Shown here piece by piece: positions 18,481 through 26,227 of a stretch of 44,644 nucleotides of DNA; the first letter of the stretch is position 1; every line of letters starts with the position of its first letter. The DNA lies in the NCBI GenBank assembly GCA_024224155.1, contig JAAENP010000458.1:1-44644 (forward strand), in the 5' to 3' direction. The stretch comes from a bacterium (lineage in GTDB: Bacteria; Acidobacteriota; Thermoanaerobaculia; Multivoradales; JAHEKO01). The notes under the pieces were generated by a model. That model ran no database searches, had not been told where the DNA came from, and saw nothing but the letters and a program-made list of their open reading frames with translations. A program made the translations under genes and the position numbers.

Positions 18481-19929
18481 ATGACATCCTCTCCCATGCT
18501 CTTGCCCGCCGTGGGCCTGGTCGCGCTCGTCGCCGTGGTGCTGCTGGTGCAGGCGCGCAGCCGAATCCGGGCTCAGAATCTCAGGCTCCGGGAGCTCGAG
18601 CGACTGGAAACGAAGGCGGCCGACCTCGAAAGGCAGCATCACAGCCTAGGCCAGTTGATGAGCGACTACCTGGCTTTCATGCGCGATCTCCACACTGCCG
18701 ATGCCTTGCGAGAGATTCCGGGCATGCTGCTCAAGTTCATGGCCTGGCTTTTCGATCCGGAAGAGGCCGTTGTCTTGATGAGGCGGCGACCGGCGGTCTC
18801 CGATAGCGACCGCGAGCGCCAGTTGATCGTTGCGTCAAGTCTCGGCACCAAGGTGCGCCGGGGTACGGTGCTACGGCTCGGAGTTGGGGAGCTGAGCATG
18901 GTGGCGATTGCCGGCGCCACGCTCGACGCGGACCGCGGCCAGGGCGGCGAGGGGGGCGAGTTGGCCGGGTTTGTTCCCGATCTCGCCGTGCCGGTCTCGA
19001 TCGACAACGAGAATCTGGGCGTCCTCGCGTTGATGAAGGCCAGGAAGCCGCGGATGCACTCGCGTCAATTGCTGTCCCTGTTCGCGCAATCCGCCGCTCT
19101 CGCGTACAAGAACGCCTCAGCGCTCAACCGGGTGCGCTCGCAGGCCGACATCGACGCCTTGACGGGAGTGCTCAACAAACGGGGCCTGTCGCAGGCGCTC
19201 GAGACCCTTTCCGAAAAGACCGCGGAGCACGGCCGGCCGCTTTCGGTCTTTCTATTCGATATCGACAACTTCAAGAACTACAACGACACCAACGGCCATC
19301 TGCCGGGAGACGACTGCCTGCAGGTGATGGCCAGGCTGGTGACCGAATCGATTCGAGCCGATGACACGTTCGGGCGCTACGGAGGGGAAGAGTTCCTGGT
19401 GATCCTGCCCTGGCGGGGCTTGGACGATGCGCACCTGGTCGCGGAAAAGGTCCGGATGGCGATCGAGCATTACGAGTTCCCGTTCGGCGAAAAGCAGCCG
19501 CTGGGGCGGGTCACGATCAGCGGCGGCGTCGCCTGCATTCCGGAGCACGCCGACAACACGACCGACCTGATCGAAGCCGCCGACCGGGCGCTCTACGAGG
19601 CCAAGAACGCGGGCAGGAATCGGGTCGTGCGCGCCAGAGCTCGGGAAGCCGTCGAGCCGATACCGCAGGACACCGACGAGCTCGAGCCACTGCCGTTCGA
19701 GGCCGACGATCTCGAACGCATCAAAGGGATCGGTCCTGCGAGTGCCGAGAAGCTCAGGGACCTGGGCGTGATCAGCTACCGGCAGATCGCGGAGCTCGAT
19801 TGGCCGGGCATCCAGGATCTGGCGCACGCCATCAGCACCAATGCTGAGCGGATTCTGCGCGAGGAATGGCTAGCCCAGGCGAGGGAGTTGAGCGGTCGTC
19901 TTGCGGATGTCTCTTCCGATCAGGACTGA
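18481..19929 (+). CDS. GGDEF diguanylate cyclase with GAF-like and C-terminal helix-hairpin-helix
   Basis: Inner-membrane signalling protein of 482 residues, predicted to make c-di-GMP from two GTP. Order: a short N-terminal membrane helix (about 6-23), a coiled coil (about 26-60), a GAF-like domain (about 70-215), then GGDEF (about 220-385) with DALTGVLNKRG, the metal site FDIDNFK and active-site GGEEF starting at residue 301. The inhibitory I-site RADD (292-295) stands five residues before GGEEF, as in feedback-inhibited cyclases. An acidic linker leads to a helix-hairpin-helix (about 409-450, ERIKGIGPASAEKLRDLG). That last domain is unusual for a cyclase and normally binds DNA or packs against proteins. 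The PilZ protein at 8054 is a possible downstream receptor. Confidence 0.92.
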   Translation: MTSSPMLLPAVGLVALVAVVLLVQARSRIRAQNLRLRELERLETKAADLERQHHSLGQLMSDYLAFMRDLHTADALREIPGMLLKFMAWLFDPEEAVVLMRRRPAVSDSDRERQLIVASSLGTKVRRGTVLRLGVGELSMVAIAGATLDADRGQGGEGGELAGFVPDLAVPVSIDNENLGVLALMKARKPRMHSRQLLSLFAQSAALAYKNASALNRVRSQADIDALTGVLNKRGLSQALETLSEKTAEHGRPLSVFLFDIDNFKNYNDTNGHLPGDDCLQVMARLVTESIRADDTFGRYGGEEFLVILPWRGLDDAHLVAEKVRMAIEHYEFPFGEKQPLGRVTISGGVACIPEHADNTTDLIEAADRALYEAKNAGRNRVVRARAREAVEPIPQDTDELEPLPFEADDLERIKGIGPASAEKLRDLGVISYRQIAELDWPGIQDLAHAISTNAERILREEWLAQARELSGRLADVSSDQD

Positions 19930-19953
19930 GCCCGTCCCCCGACCGGAGCGACG

Positions 19954-20289
19954 CTAGCGGTTGCCGTGGACGGCCAGCCACACCGTTGGCCGCTCGGGGT
20001 CGGTCCAGGTCACGCGATGCCGGCAGTTGGCCGGCAGGCTCAGCCAGTCACCGGCCGCCAGCTCGACGATCTTCGAGGGCTCGGCGATCTCCAGCCTGGC
20101 GCGACCCTCGAGCACCATGACCCACTCGTCCTCGGGCTGGTCGTACCAAAACCCGTCGGCCGAGGCCTGGCCCAGGGAAACGATCCTCTCGACGCGAAAG
20201 CCGAGAGACTCGAACAGCGTCTCGATCCGTTCGCTCTCCGTCGCCTCAGGAATCTGTTTGAAGAAGTTGGCACTTGTGGGCAGCTTCAC
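19954..20289 (-). CDS. Cupin-domain protein
   Basis: Small single-cupin protein of 111 residues. The double-stranded beta-helix motifs are DQPEDEWVMVLEGRARLEI (about 50-68) and GDWLSLPANCRHRVTWT (about 80-96), where Glu and His residues would bind a metal. The family is common and mostly uncharacterised. The start codon is GTG 20287-20289 (VKLPTSANFF). The 3' end lies 24 bases from the stop of the convergent GGDEF gene, and the 5' end faces the divergent peptidase gene. Confidence 0.85.
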   Translation of the reverse strand: MKLPTSANFFKQIPEATESERIETLFESLGFRVERIVSLGQASADGFWYDQPEDEWVMVLEGRARLEIAEPSKIVELAAGDWLSLPANCRHRVTWTDPERPTVWLAVHGNR

Positions 20290-20354
20290 CTCGCTAGGCT
20301 ATCCCAGCTCGCGGTTGGTGCTTCCAGGAGTGGAAGGCCGTTATTCTCGGCCGG

Positions 20355-21344
20355 ATGACGATGTCGGATCCAAGGAAGATCGCGCTGGTTGTCGCGCTAG
20401 TGGCGCTCTATCTGGTGGCGCCGGGTCGGGTGGCGTCGGTGGAGGGGAATCCGTCCGCGGATCTCGTGTCTGTGGAGATCGATGCGCCGCCGGAGTTGCA
20501 GGGCTTCGCCGATCGACTCGCGACCTGGGACTCGAGGCGGCTGGCCAGATTCGGCCATCTGCTCGGGCTGCCCGGGCCGAGCAGCGAGCCGCCGATCGCG
20601 ATTCGAGTGGTCCTGGCGCCGGAAAGCGCGGCGCTCGACCTCGGAGCGCCCCGCTGGGTAGCGGGCTACGCGCGCGCGGATTCTTCGATCGTAGTGCTGT
20701 TTCCGTCTCGAGTCCCGGTGTACCCGTACGGGTCCCTTGAAGAGCTGCTCGGGCACGAGGTGGCTCACGTGCTGATCTCGCGCGCAGCTGGAGGCCGTTC
20801 CCTGCCACGCTGGTTCCATGAGGGGCTGTCGATGCTGGCGGAGGAGGCTTGGGGTCTCGGGGACCGAAGTCGCGTCGCTCTGGCCGTGCTGCGGCAGGGG
20901 CGCCATGATCTGGCCGCTCTCGACCGTCGCTTCGGCGATCCGCGGCAGGTGGCGCGGGCCTACGCGCTTGCGGGAGCGTTCGTGCGCGATCTGGTCAATC
21001 GCTACGGCGGCGAGTTCCCGGCTGAGTTGCTGCGTGCCGTGGCTGCAGGCGAGGAGTTCCCGGTCGCCTTCGAAGCGGCGACAGGGAGCAGCCTGGGGGA
21101 GGCCGAAGACTCTTTCTGGCGCAGGTTTACCTTCTGGTACCGATGGCTGCCGTTCCTGACCAGCTCGACCGCCCTGTGGATGGCAATTGTCCTTCTGGCG
21201 CTTCTCGCCATCCGACGCCGGCGGCGGCGAGATCGCCTGTTGAAGGAACAGTGGGATCTGGAGGAAGCCTGGGAAGCCGAGCGGCTGCGGAGGCTCCGAG
21301 AGACGGCGCCTCCGGACGACGAGTCCCTGGGTCCGATTAACTAG
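20355..21344 (+). CDS. Membrane-anchored gluzincin metallopeptidase (peptidase MA-like)
   Basis: Predicted periplasmic metalloprotease of 329 residues. An N-terminal signal helix (about 8-25) precedes a zinc site HEVAH at about residue 134, with the downstream glutamate in FHEGLSMLAEEAWG, the pattern of the peptidase MA/gluzincin clan. A C-terminal membrane helix (about 273-292, ALWMAIVLLALLAI) is followed by a run of arginines and a charged cytosolic tail. ATG 20355 is used, ATG 20361 is possible. The last eight bases overlap the convergent msrA gene. Such proteins are frequent in Acidobacteria, substrates unknown. Confidence 0.8.
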   Translation: MTMSDPRKIALVVALVALYLVAPGRVASVEGNPSADLVSVEIDAPPELQGFADRLATWDSRRLARFGHLLGLPGPSSEPPIAIRVVLAPESAALDLGAPRWVAGYARADSSIVVLFPSRVPVYPYGSLEELLGHEVAHVLISRAAGGRSLPRWFHEGLSMLAEEAWGLGDRSRVALAVLRQGRHDLAALDRRFGDPRQVARAYALAGAFVRDLVNRYGGEFPAELLRAVAAGEEFPVAFEAATGSSLGEAEDSFWRRFTFWYRWLPFLTSSTALWMAIVLLALLAIRRRRRRDRLLKEQWDLEEAWEAERLRRLRETAPPDDESLGPIN

Positions 21345-21996
21345 GCGGCGGCCCCCAGATCCTCTCTAGCACCCGGTCCCGACCGCAGCCGGTGCGATAG
21401 CGCTTGTAGTGCGTCGGGTTCTTCTTGTAGAAGTCCTGATGGTACTCCTCGGCCGGATAGAACTCGCCGGCGGCGGTGAGCTCGGTGACGATCGGGCCCT
21501 TCAAGATCCCCGACTCTTCGATCTTGCGCTTCGACTCCTCGGCGAGGCGCTTTTGCTCTTCGTCGAGGTAGAAGATCCCGGTGCGGTACTGAGCTCCCCG
21601 GTCACAGAACTGCGCGGCTCGAGTCAGTGGGTCGATGTTGCGCCAGAACACCTCGAGCAGCTCCTGATAGCTGATCGTCTCCGGATCGTAAGCTATCTCG
21701 ACCGCTTCGGCGTGCCCGGTTCGACCGTACGAGACGTCCTTGTAAGTCGGGTCCTTCTCCGGTCCACCGGTATAGCCGGACGTTGTCGAGACAACCCCGG
21801 CGAGCTTGTCGAAAGGTGGCTCCATGCACCAGAAACAGCCGCCGGCGAAGATCGCCCGGGCGAGCGTTCCGTCGTGGGTGACGCCGGTGGCGGTTTCGGT
21901 TCGGGCTTCCTGGTCGGCGCTGGCGCCCGAACAGGCTACGACCAGGGTCGCGAGAACGGTGAGGATCAGGAATCCGCCGCGGGCGAGTCGGGTCAT
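21337..21996 (-). CDS. msrA: Peptide-methionine (S)-S-oxide reductase, lipoprotein form
   Basis: Reduces methionine-S-sulfoxide in damaged proteins. The MsrA core is clear: GCFWCMEPPF with catalytic Cys54, GYTGGPEKDPTYKDVSYGRTGHAE, DPLTRAAQFCDRGAQYR and YHQDFYKKNP; a C-terminal Cys in TGCGRD is a candidate resolving cysteine. Unlike cytosolic MsrA it begins with a lipoprotein signal (LVVACSG, Cys22), so repair is predicted in the periplasm. Its ATG overlaps the stop of the LolA-like gene upstream (ATGA), and its end overlaps the convergent peptidase by eight bases. Third gene of the propeller-LolA-msrA operon. Confidence 0.93.
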   Translation of the reverse strand: MTRLARGGFLILTVLATLVVACSGASADQEARTETATGVTHDGTLARAIFAGGCFWCMEPPFDKLAGVVSTTSGYTGGPEKDPTYKDVSYGRTGHAEAVEIAYDPETISYQELLEVFWRNIDPLTRAAQFCDRGAQYRTGIFYLDEEQKRLAEESKRKIEESGILKGPIVTELTAAGEFYPAEEYHQDFYKKNPTHYKRYRTGCGRDRVLERIWGPPPS

Positions 21997-23222
21997 GGCG
22001 CACCTTCTGCCGAATCGGCCGAGTCGGTCTTACGCGTGTAGGCGAGCTTCTGCATCACCGCCCAGGTCTCACCGCCGTCGATCGAGCTCTCTCGCTCGAT
22101 CTTGAAGGAGTCTCGTTCCAGATCGTAGAGGCGCATGCGCTCGTAGATCGTCAATCCGAACAACAGGCTCGGCGTTTCGGTCACCAGGTCGTCCAGAACC
22201 AAGGCGCCCTCCTCGTTCCAACCGCCAGCCAGGATGTCCATGGCGTTAGTGCTCGAATCGATCAGCGTGACCAGGTAGCGCTCGCGGAACTGGTCGTAGG
22301 AGAGCGTTCTCATGACTTGAGTGCCGTTCGGATTGGTCCAGGTCTCTTCGAACAGGCCGCCACGAAAGTGAGCCTCGATGACCGAATCGCCTTCGCGCTC
22401 GGTAAACGGTGCGGCTGGATTCTGTCGGGATTCGACCGCGATGGTCCAAGACCCGGCAAGGTTCTGCAGTTTCTCCATCCCGAACGGCGCCGGCATGAGG
22501 AAGAGTTCATCGTCTATGTCGACGTTCACCTCGATGGCCTGTGCGTCGATCACCCGATGGCGGGTGTACCACTGGGTCTCTGTGTAGTGGGGGATCATCA
22601 CTCCCGCCACCTCTTGAAAGCTGTCGAAAAAGGTCCGCTGGGTCATCGGCTGACCAAAGTCGGAGCCGGGAGAGTCGCGGGCCACCTCGAGGTAGCTGGA
22701 CGGATCCAGATACCAGGTCTCCTTGGATTCGTCGGCGCGCTGGAGCTCGATCGCGATCACCTCCTGGCCTTCGAGATCCTGCTTCCCGAGCAGGGTGGCG
22801 GTGTGGCCGGAGGCCTCCAGATCAAAGAACGGCGTGGCGAAATCGAGATCCCTTTCCAAGACCGCGCGGTCGGCGCCGTCGATCTTGCGGGCACCCTTGC
22901 CGAAGAAACGGTGGTCCCACCAAGGGGTCTCGCCGTCGAAGCCGATGACGACCGACTGGTCACCCCACACGTGGTCGATGTGGTACCTGCGGTCGCGGGT
23001 CTTGTGCACGGTGAACGGATGGACCTTGCTGAACGCCGTGAACTCGCCGGTCAGCTTGAAGGAGTCGATCGCGTTCCAGGCGTCTCGGCCGCCCTTGGCT
23101 TCGATGTGTCTGGCCACGATCTCGTTGACATCGCCGGCCGCCTCGTGATGCTCGGCGCCCGCTGGCACGGCCGCAAGCGTCAGGGTGAGCAGCAGCGCGC
23201 CGGTCGCGTGGTGTCGTTTCAT
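21993..23222 (-). CDS. Exported LolA-like plus DUF1579-like protein
   Basis: Periplasmic protein of 409 residues with a signal peptide (about 1-23, cut after PAGA). Residues 30-255 look like the half-barrel LolA/LolB-type fold: HIEAKGGRDAWNAIDSFKLTG, DGETPWW and EGQEVIAIEL are typical of outer-membrane lipoprotein-sorting homologues in this phylum. Residues 265-400 (MEKLQNLAGSWTIAVESRQ and onward) resemble the DUF1579 barrel. It sits between the propeller gene and msrA with 4-base overlaps on both sides, so the three exported proteins are made together. Function not established. Confidence 0.72.
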   Translation of the reverse strand: MKRHHATGALLLTLTLAAVPAGAEHHEAAGDVNEIVARHIEAKGGRDAWNAIDSFKLTGEFTAFSKVHPFTVHKTRDRRYHIDHVWGDQSVVIGFDGETPWWDHRFFGKGARKIDGADRAVLERDLDFATPFFDLEASGHTATLLGKQDLEGQEVIAIELQRADESKETWYLDPSSYLEVARDSPGSDFGQPMTQRTFFDSFQEVAGVMIPHYTETQWYTRHRVIDAQAIEVNVDIDDELFLMPAPFGMEKLQNLAGSWTIAVESRQNPAAPFTEREGDSVIEAHFRGGLFEETWTNPNGTQVMRTLSYDQFRERYLVTLIDSSTNAMDILAGGWNEEGALVLDDLVTETPSLLFGLTIYERMRLYDLERDSFKIERESSIDGGETWAVMQKLAYTRKTDSADSAEGAP

Positions 23223-24475
23223 GACGAACCTCCGTGCCGCAGGTCGTAGGCCACCAATTCGGAGTGTGACCTCAGATAGAGGATGCCGTTGGCGAGCGAG
23301 GGCGCGGTCCAGGTCTTGCCGCTCAGGGCCTGCACGCTGCCCTCCTCGGTGTAGGCCTCGGGGGTCGCTTTGATCTGCAGCAGGCGCCCACGATCCGAGA
23401 GCACGAAGAGATGCCCGTCGGCCAGGATCAGTGAGCCCTTGCCCAAGCCCCTCTTGGCCCAGGCCAGCTCACCGGTGTCGGCCGATACCGCCTTGAGCGT
23501 GGCGTTGTCGAAGCCGTAGATGGTGCCCTCGTGGGCCACCGCACTGGAGAAGTGATTACGCAGATGTGGCGCTTTCCAGACTTCGGCGACGCTGGCGCCG
23601 TCGTCGCCCTCACGGACCTCGACCAGCTGCGCCCCGACTCCCTGGGCGCCGGAGGCGTAGATCCGGTTGTCGCTGACCAGCACGGGCATCGCATGAGTTT
23701 CGCCCCGGGGCCACTCGTGCTGCCAGATCTCTTTGCCGTCCTCGTCGATGCAGCGAAGCTGGCCGCCGGCGATATAGACGTACCGTCGCTCGCCGTTCAT
23801 GTCCACCGCCAGAGGCGAGTTGTAGCCGGCGCCGCGGGCCTCTCCGGTGGACCACAAGACCTCACCGGTCGAGGCATCGAGTCCAGAATAGGACTTGCCT
23901 TCGGGCCCGCCGCCCTCGACGATGACCTTGCCTTGGTCGACCAGTATGGAAGTGGCGAACCCCCAGTTCGGCATGGAGCCGCCGAAGGTCTCCGTGAGAT
24001 CCAGTCGCCAGTTGATCGTTCCCTCGGCGGCATCGAGGGCCGCCAGGTCGCCGCGGGAGCCGAGCACGTATACGGTGTCGTCAACCACGGTCGGGGTCGA
24101 GCGGGGACCGTTGCCGAACTCGGTGTCGAGCTTGTCGCCAACCAGGGTCTTCCAGATCTCGTTTCCGGTGCCGGCATCGAAGACGACTGCGTACTCGACC
24201 GGCTTGCCGTCTTCCTCGCCCGCGTACATGGTGTAGAGACGGTCGTCGACGATCGAAGACGCCGAATAGCCTTCGCCGATTGGAATTCGCCAGAGCTCGG
24301 TGGGTCCAGCCTCGGGCCAGTCGTGTAGAAGACCGGTTTCGGCCGAGGTCCCGTCCCGGTTCAAACCTCGAAACTGCGGCCAGTCGTTGGCCGCCGCGGT
24401 GGTGGCGAGAGCCACGGCCAGGACCGCGGCAAGGGTGGCTGTGGGCAGTTGGCCCCGGAATGGGGATCTCCGCAT
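23219..24475 (-). CDS. Exported PQQ-like beta-propeller protein
   Basis: Periplasmic propeller of 418 residues after a signal peptide (about 1-30, ending TTAAAND). It opens with DWPQFRGLNRDG, the standard start of this subgroup, then shows repeated blades with A-x-D-x-x-x-G-x-x-x-W (VFDAGTGNEIWK, ALDAAEGTINWR, GLDASTGEVLWS, AVSADTGELAWA). Proteins of this kind resemble BamB and PQQ dehydrogenases but usually lack the PQQ ligands; role unknown. ATG 24473-24475 is preceded by AGGAGG seven bases upstream, which decides the start against TTG 24478. First gene of the operon with the LolA-like protein and msrA. A distant relative is at 36535. Confidence 0.85.
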   Translation of the reverse strand: MRRSPFRGQLPTATLAAVLAVALATTAAANDWPQFRGLNRDGTSAETGLLHDWPEAGPTELWRIPIGEGYSASSIVDDRLYTMYAGEEDGKPVEYAVVFDAGTGNEIWKTLVGDKLDTEFGNGPRSTPTVVDDTVYVLGSRGDLAALDAAEGTINWRLDLTETFGGSMPNWGFATSILVDQGKVIVEGGGPEGKSYSGLDASTGEVLWSTGEARGAGYNSPLAVDMNGERRYVYIAGGQLRCIDEDGKEIWQHEWPRGETHAMPVLVSDNRIYASGAQGVGAQLVEVREGDDGASVAEVWKAPHLRNHFSSAVAHEGTIYGFDNATLKAVSADTGELAWAKRGLGKGSLILADGHLFVLSDRGRLLQIKATPEAYTEEGSVQALSGKTWTAPSLANGILYLRSHSELVAYDLRHGGSS

Positions 24476-24551
24476 CAAGTGTCCTCCTGAGACATCTGAA
24501 TCATGGTCTGGGTACAGCTACGTTGGGCGCAGGACGAGGTTTCGCCGACAG

Positions 24552-24587
24552 AAAAAGGGCGGCTCGAGCAAGATGTGCCGAGCCGCC
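24552..24587 (-). terminator. Intrinsic terminator of the RRM gene
   Basis: On the minus strand GGCGGCTCG pairs with CGAGCCGCC (24558-24566 with 24579-24587) around a 12-base loop, followed directly by CTTTTT. This is a classical rho-independent terminator 33 bases after the stop of the RRM-protein gene, before the propeller gene. Confidence 0.88.
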
Positions 24588-24619
24588 TTCAATCGGTGAT
24601 GTCTTGCGGCGAAACGGAT

Positions 24620-24871
24620 TCAGCGGCGGGGGCGGGCCTCGTTGACGTTGAGCTTGCGACCGCCCATCTCGGTCTGGTCGAGAGCGGCGATCGCCGCGTC
24701 GGCCTGCTCACTGTCTTCCATTTCGACAAAGCCGAAGCCCCGCGGCCGGCCGGTTTCACGGTCGGTGATCAGGTTGATGGACATGACCGGACCGAATTCC
24801 TCGAACTTCTCGCGCATCTCGTCCTCGGTAGCGGTGAAGGGCAGGTTTCCAACGTAGATTTTCTTCGACAT
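24620..24871 (-). CDS. Small RNA-binding protein with one RRM domain
   Basis: A single RRM of 83 residues, like cyanobacterial Rbp proteins. RNP2 is IYVGNL (5-10) and RNP1 is RGFGFVEM (44-51), both with the aromatic residues that stack on RNA bases; the fold is complete (TEDEMREKFEEFG helix, ADAAIAAL helix). The C-terminal tail ends ARPRR. Such proteins bind single-stranded RNA and may act as chaperones, often at low temperature; that role is inferred from the family. It has its own AGGAG box ten bases before ATG 24869-24871 and its own terminator, so it is monocistronic. Confidence 0.93.
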   Translation of the reverse strand: MSKKIYVGNLPFTATEDEMREKFEEFGPVMSINLITDRETGRPRGFGFVEMEDSEQADAAIAALDQTEMGGRKLNVNEARPRR

Positions 24872-25126
24872 TCTTGCGGTTCTCCTAACTCGACTTGTGA
24901 CTGAAACGAAGACTGTGGTGGGTCTCGGGCTAATGTACGAATTCTACCTGAAAACCCGTTCGGCGGTCATTCGCGAGTCCAATGGACTGGCTGGGACGCT
25001 GGGACGGTTCTTGCAGCGAGGGGTGAGTTCGAAGGAACCGCGGGCCGGGAGACTCTAACAAAACATGAAGCCGTCGGCGGAACCGGTTCGTACATTCAGC
25101 GTATCGAGTGTTAAGGGAGAAACACC

Positions 25127-25273
25127 TTGCTAGAGCTATTTCGAGATCGCCGGCCGCTTTCGCAGATCGGCGGTCTTCGCGCCTATTTCCGGCAGGTGGC
25201 CTGGTCTTTCTGGTGGCGCTACGAGCTGCGCAGGCGCGCCCGATCGGCCAACCAGCCCGAGCCCTTGACTTAG
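25127..25273 (+). CDS. 48-residue small basic protein
   Basis: Short open frame with its own expression signals: AAGGGAG at 25113-25119, seven bases before TTG 25127, and a CG-rich hairpin 20 bases after the TAG. The product begins LLELFRDRRPLSQIGG, continues LRAYFRQVAWSFWWRYELRR in a Trp/Arg-rich amphipathic stretch and ends hydrophilic. I do not recognise the family; the FWWRYELRRRAR end suggests membrane-surface or nucleic-acid contact, which is speculation. About 36 bases (25164-25198) closely match 7471-7505 in the repeat patch after pruA, in a decayed context there. Confidence 0.5.
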   Translation: MLELFRDRRPLSQIGGLRAYFRQVAWSFWWRYELRRRARSANQPEPLT

Positions 25274-25293
25274 ACGCCGCCACGATTCGAGCC

Positions 25294-25312
25294 CGGGGAC
25301 TGAACGTCCCCG
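25294..25312 (+). terminator. Hairpin after the 48-residue gene
   Basis: CGGGGAC (25294-25300) pairs perfectly with GTCCCCG (25306-25312) around TGAAC. It follows the small gene by 20 bases and precedes TCTCTG rather than a true T tract, so termination strength is uncertain. Confidence 0.5.
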
Positions 25313-25402
25313 TCTCTGAACGCGAGCGTCACCTCGAGGCGGCGCCCTCCGAAGGTCCTGAGCAGGGTAGTCTCAGAGTCCCGAGGGGCCTCGGGGCGGC
25401 TC

Positions 25403-26224
25403 ATGACGATTCGTCGGACATTCGGCTTGGCGCTATTGTTGGCGTCGATCTGGTTCTTGACGCCGATGTTTCTCCGCCGTTTCACCGATAGCGCTCTTTT
25501 CTATCCCGAGCGCGGCCAGTGGCGGACTCCCGCGGCCCTCGGATTGCCCTTCGAGGAGATCTGGCTGGACGCCGAGGGCGATCGCGCTCAGAGCTGGTGG
25601 GTCGCCGGAGAGGAACCGGGCGCGGTCGTCGTGATGTTCCACGGCAACGCCGGCACCATTGCCGACCGGCTCGAGAACGTGGCGGAGCTCGTTTCCAGGT
25701 TCGGTGTCAGCGTCTTGCAGGTCGAGTACCCCGGCTACGGGGAGTCGGGCGGACATCCGTCGGAGCGGTCGCTCTATGCGGTCGGCGAAGCCGGCCTGCT
25801 CGAGGCCAGACGGCGAGCCGGAGCCCGGAAACTGGTGCTGTTCGGCCGTTCGCTGGGTGGAGCCGTTGCCATCGAGGCGGCGATCCGGCATCCGGTCGAC
25901 GGTTTGATCGCAGAATCCACTTTCACCAGTCTTCGTGACATGGCGTCGTCGAGCGGCATCCCGCTGGCTCGATATCTTGTGGCCTATCGCTTCGACTCGC
26001 TGGCGAAGATCGGCCGCGTTCGCGCGTCGGTGCTGCTGCTCCACGGCAGCCGAGACGAGGTCGTTCCCTACGCGATGGCGCCGCGGCTTCTCGAGGCGGC
26101 GACGAGCGCTTCCCGAAAGGCGCTGCACACCGTGGCGGGCGGCTCGCACAACGACACCTGGGTCCTTGGCGGAGAGGCGTACTGGGCGGCTTGGGCGGAG
26201 TTCTTGAACAGCCTGGCACGTTAG
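25403..26224 (+). CDS. Alpha/beta hydrolase (ABHD13/17-like), membrane-anchored
   Basis: Serine hydrolase of 273 residues. An N-terminal membrane helix (about 7-25) precedes YPERGQWRTPAALGLPFEE, the usual lead-in. The oxyanion strand is VVMFHGNAGTIADR, the nucleophile elbow GRSLGG (Ser at about 151), the acid Asp in LLHGSRDEVVP and the His in GGSHND, so the catalytic triad is complete. The family of serine aminopeptidase-like and ABHD13/17 proteins includes esterases and depalmitoylases; the substrate here is unknown. ATG 25403 follows a GC-rich leader. The stop is three bases from that of the convergent sulfatase gene. Confidence 0.88.
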   Translation: MTIRRTFGLALLLASIWFLTPMFLRRFTDSALFYPERGQWRTPAALGLPFEEIWLDAEGDRAQSWWVAGEEPGAVVVMFHGNAGTIADRLENVAELVSRFGVSVLQVEYPGYGESGGHPSERSLYAVGEAGLLEARRRAGARKLVLFGRSLGGAVAIEAAIRHPVDGLIAESTFTSLRDMASSSGIPLARYLVAYRFDSLAKIGRVRASVLLLHGSRDEVVPYAMAPRLLEAATSASRKALHTVAGGSHNDTWVLGGEAYWAAWAEFLNSLAR

Positions 26225-26227
26225 AGG

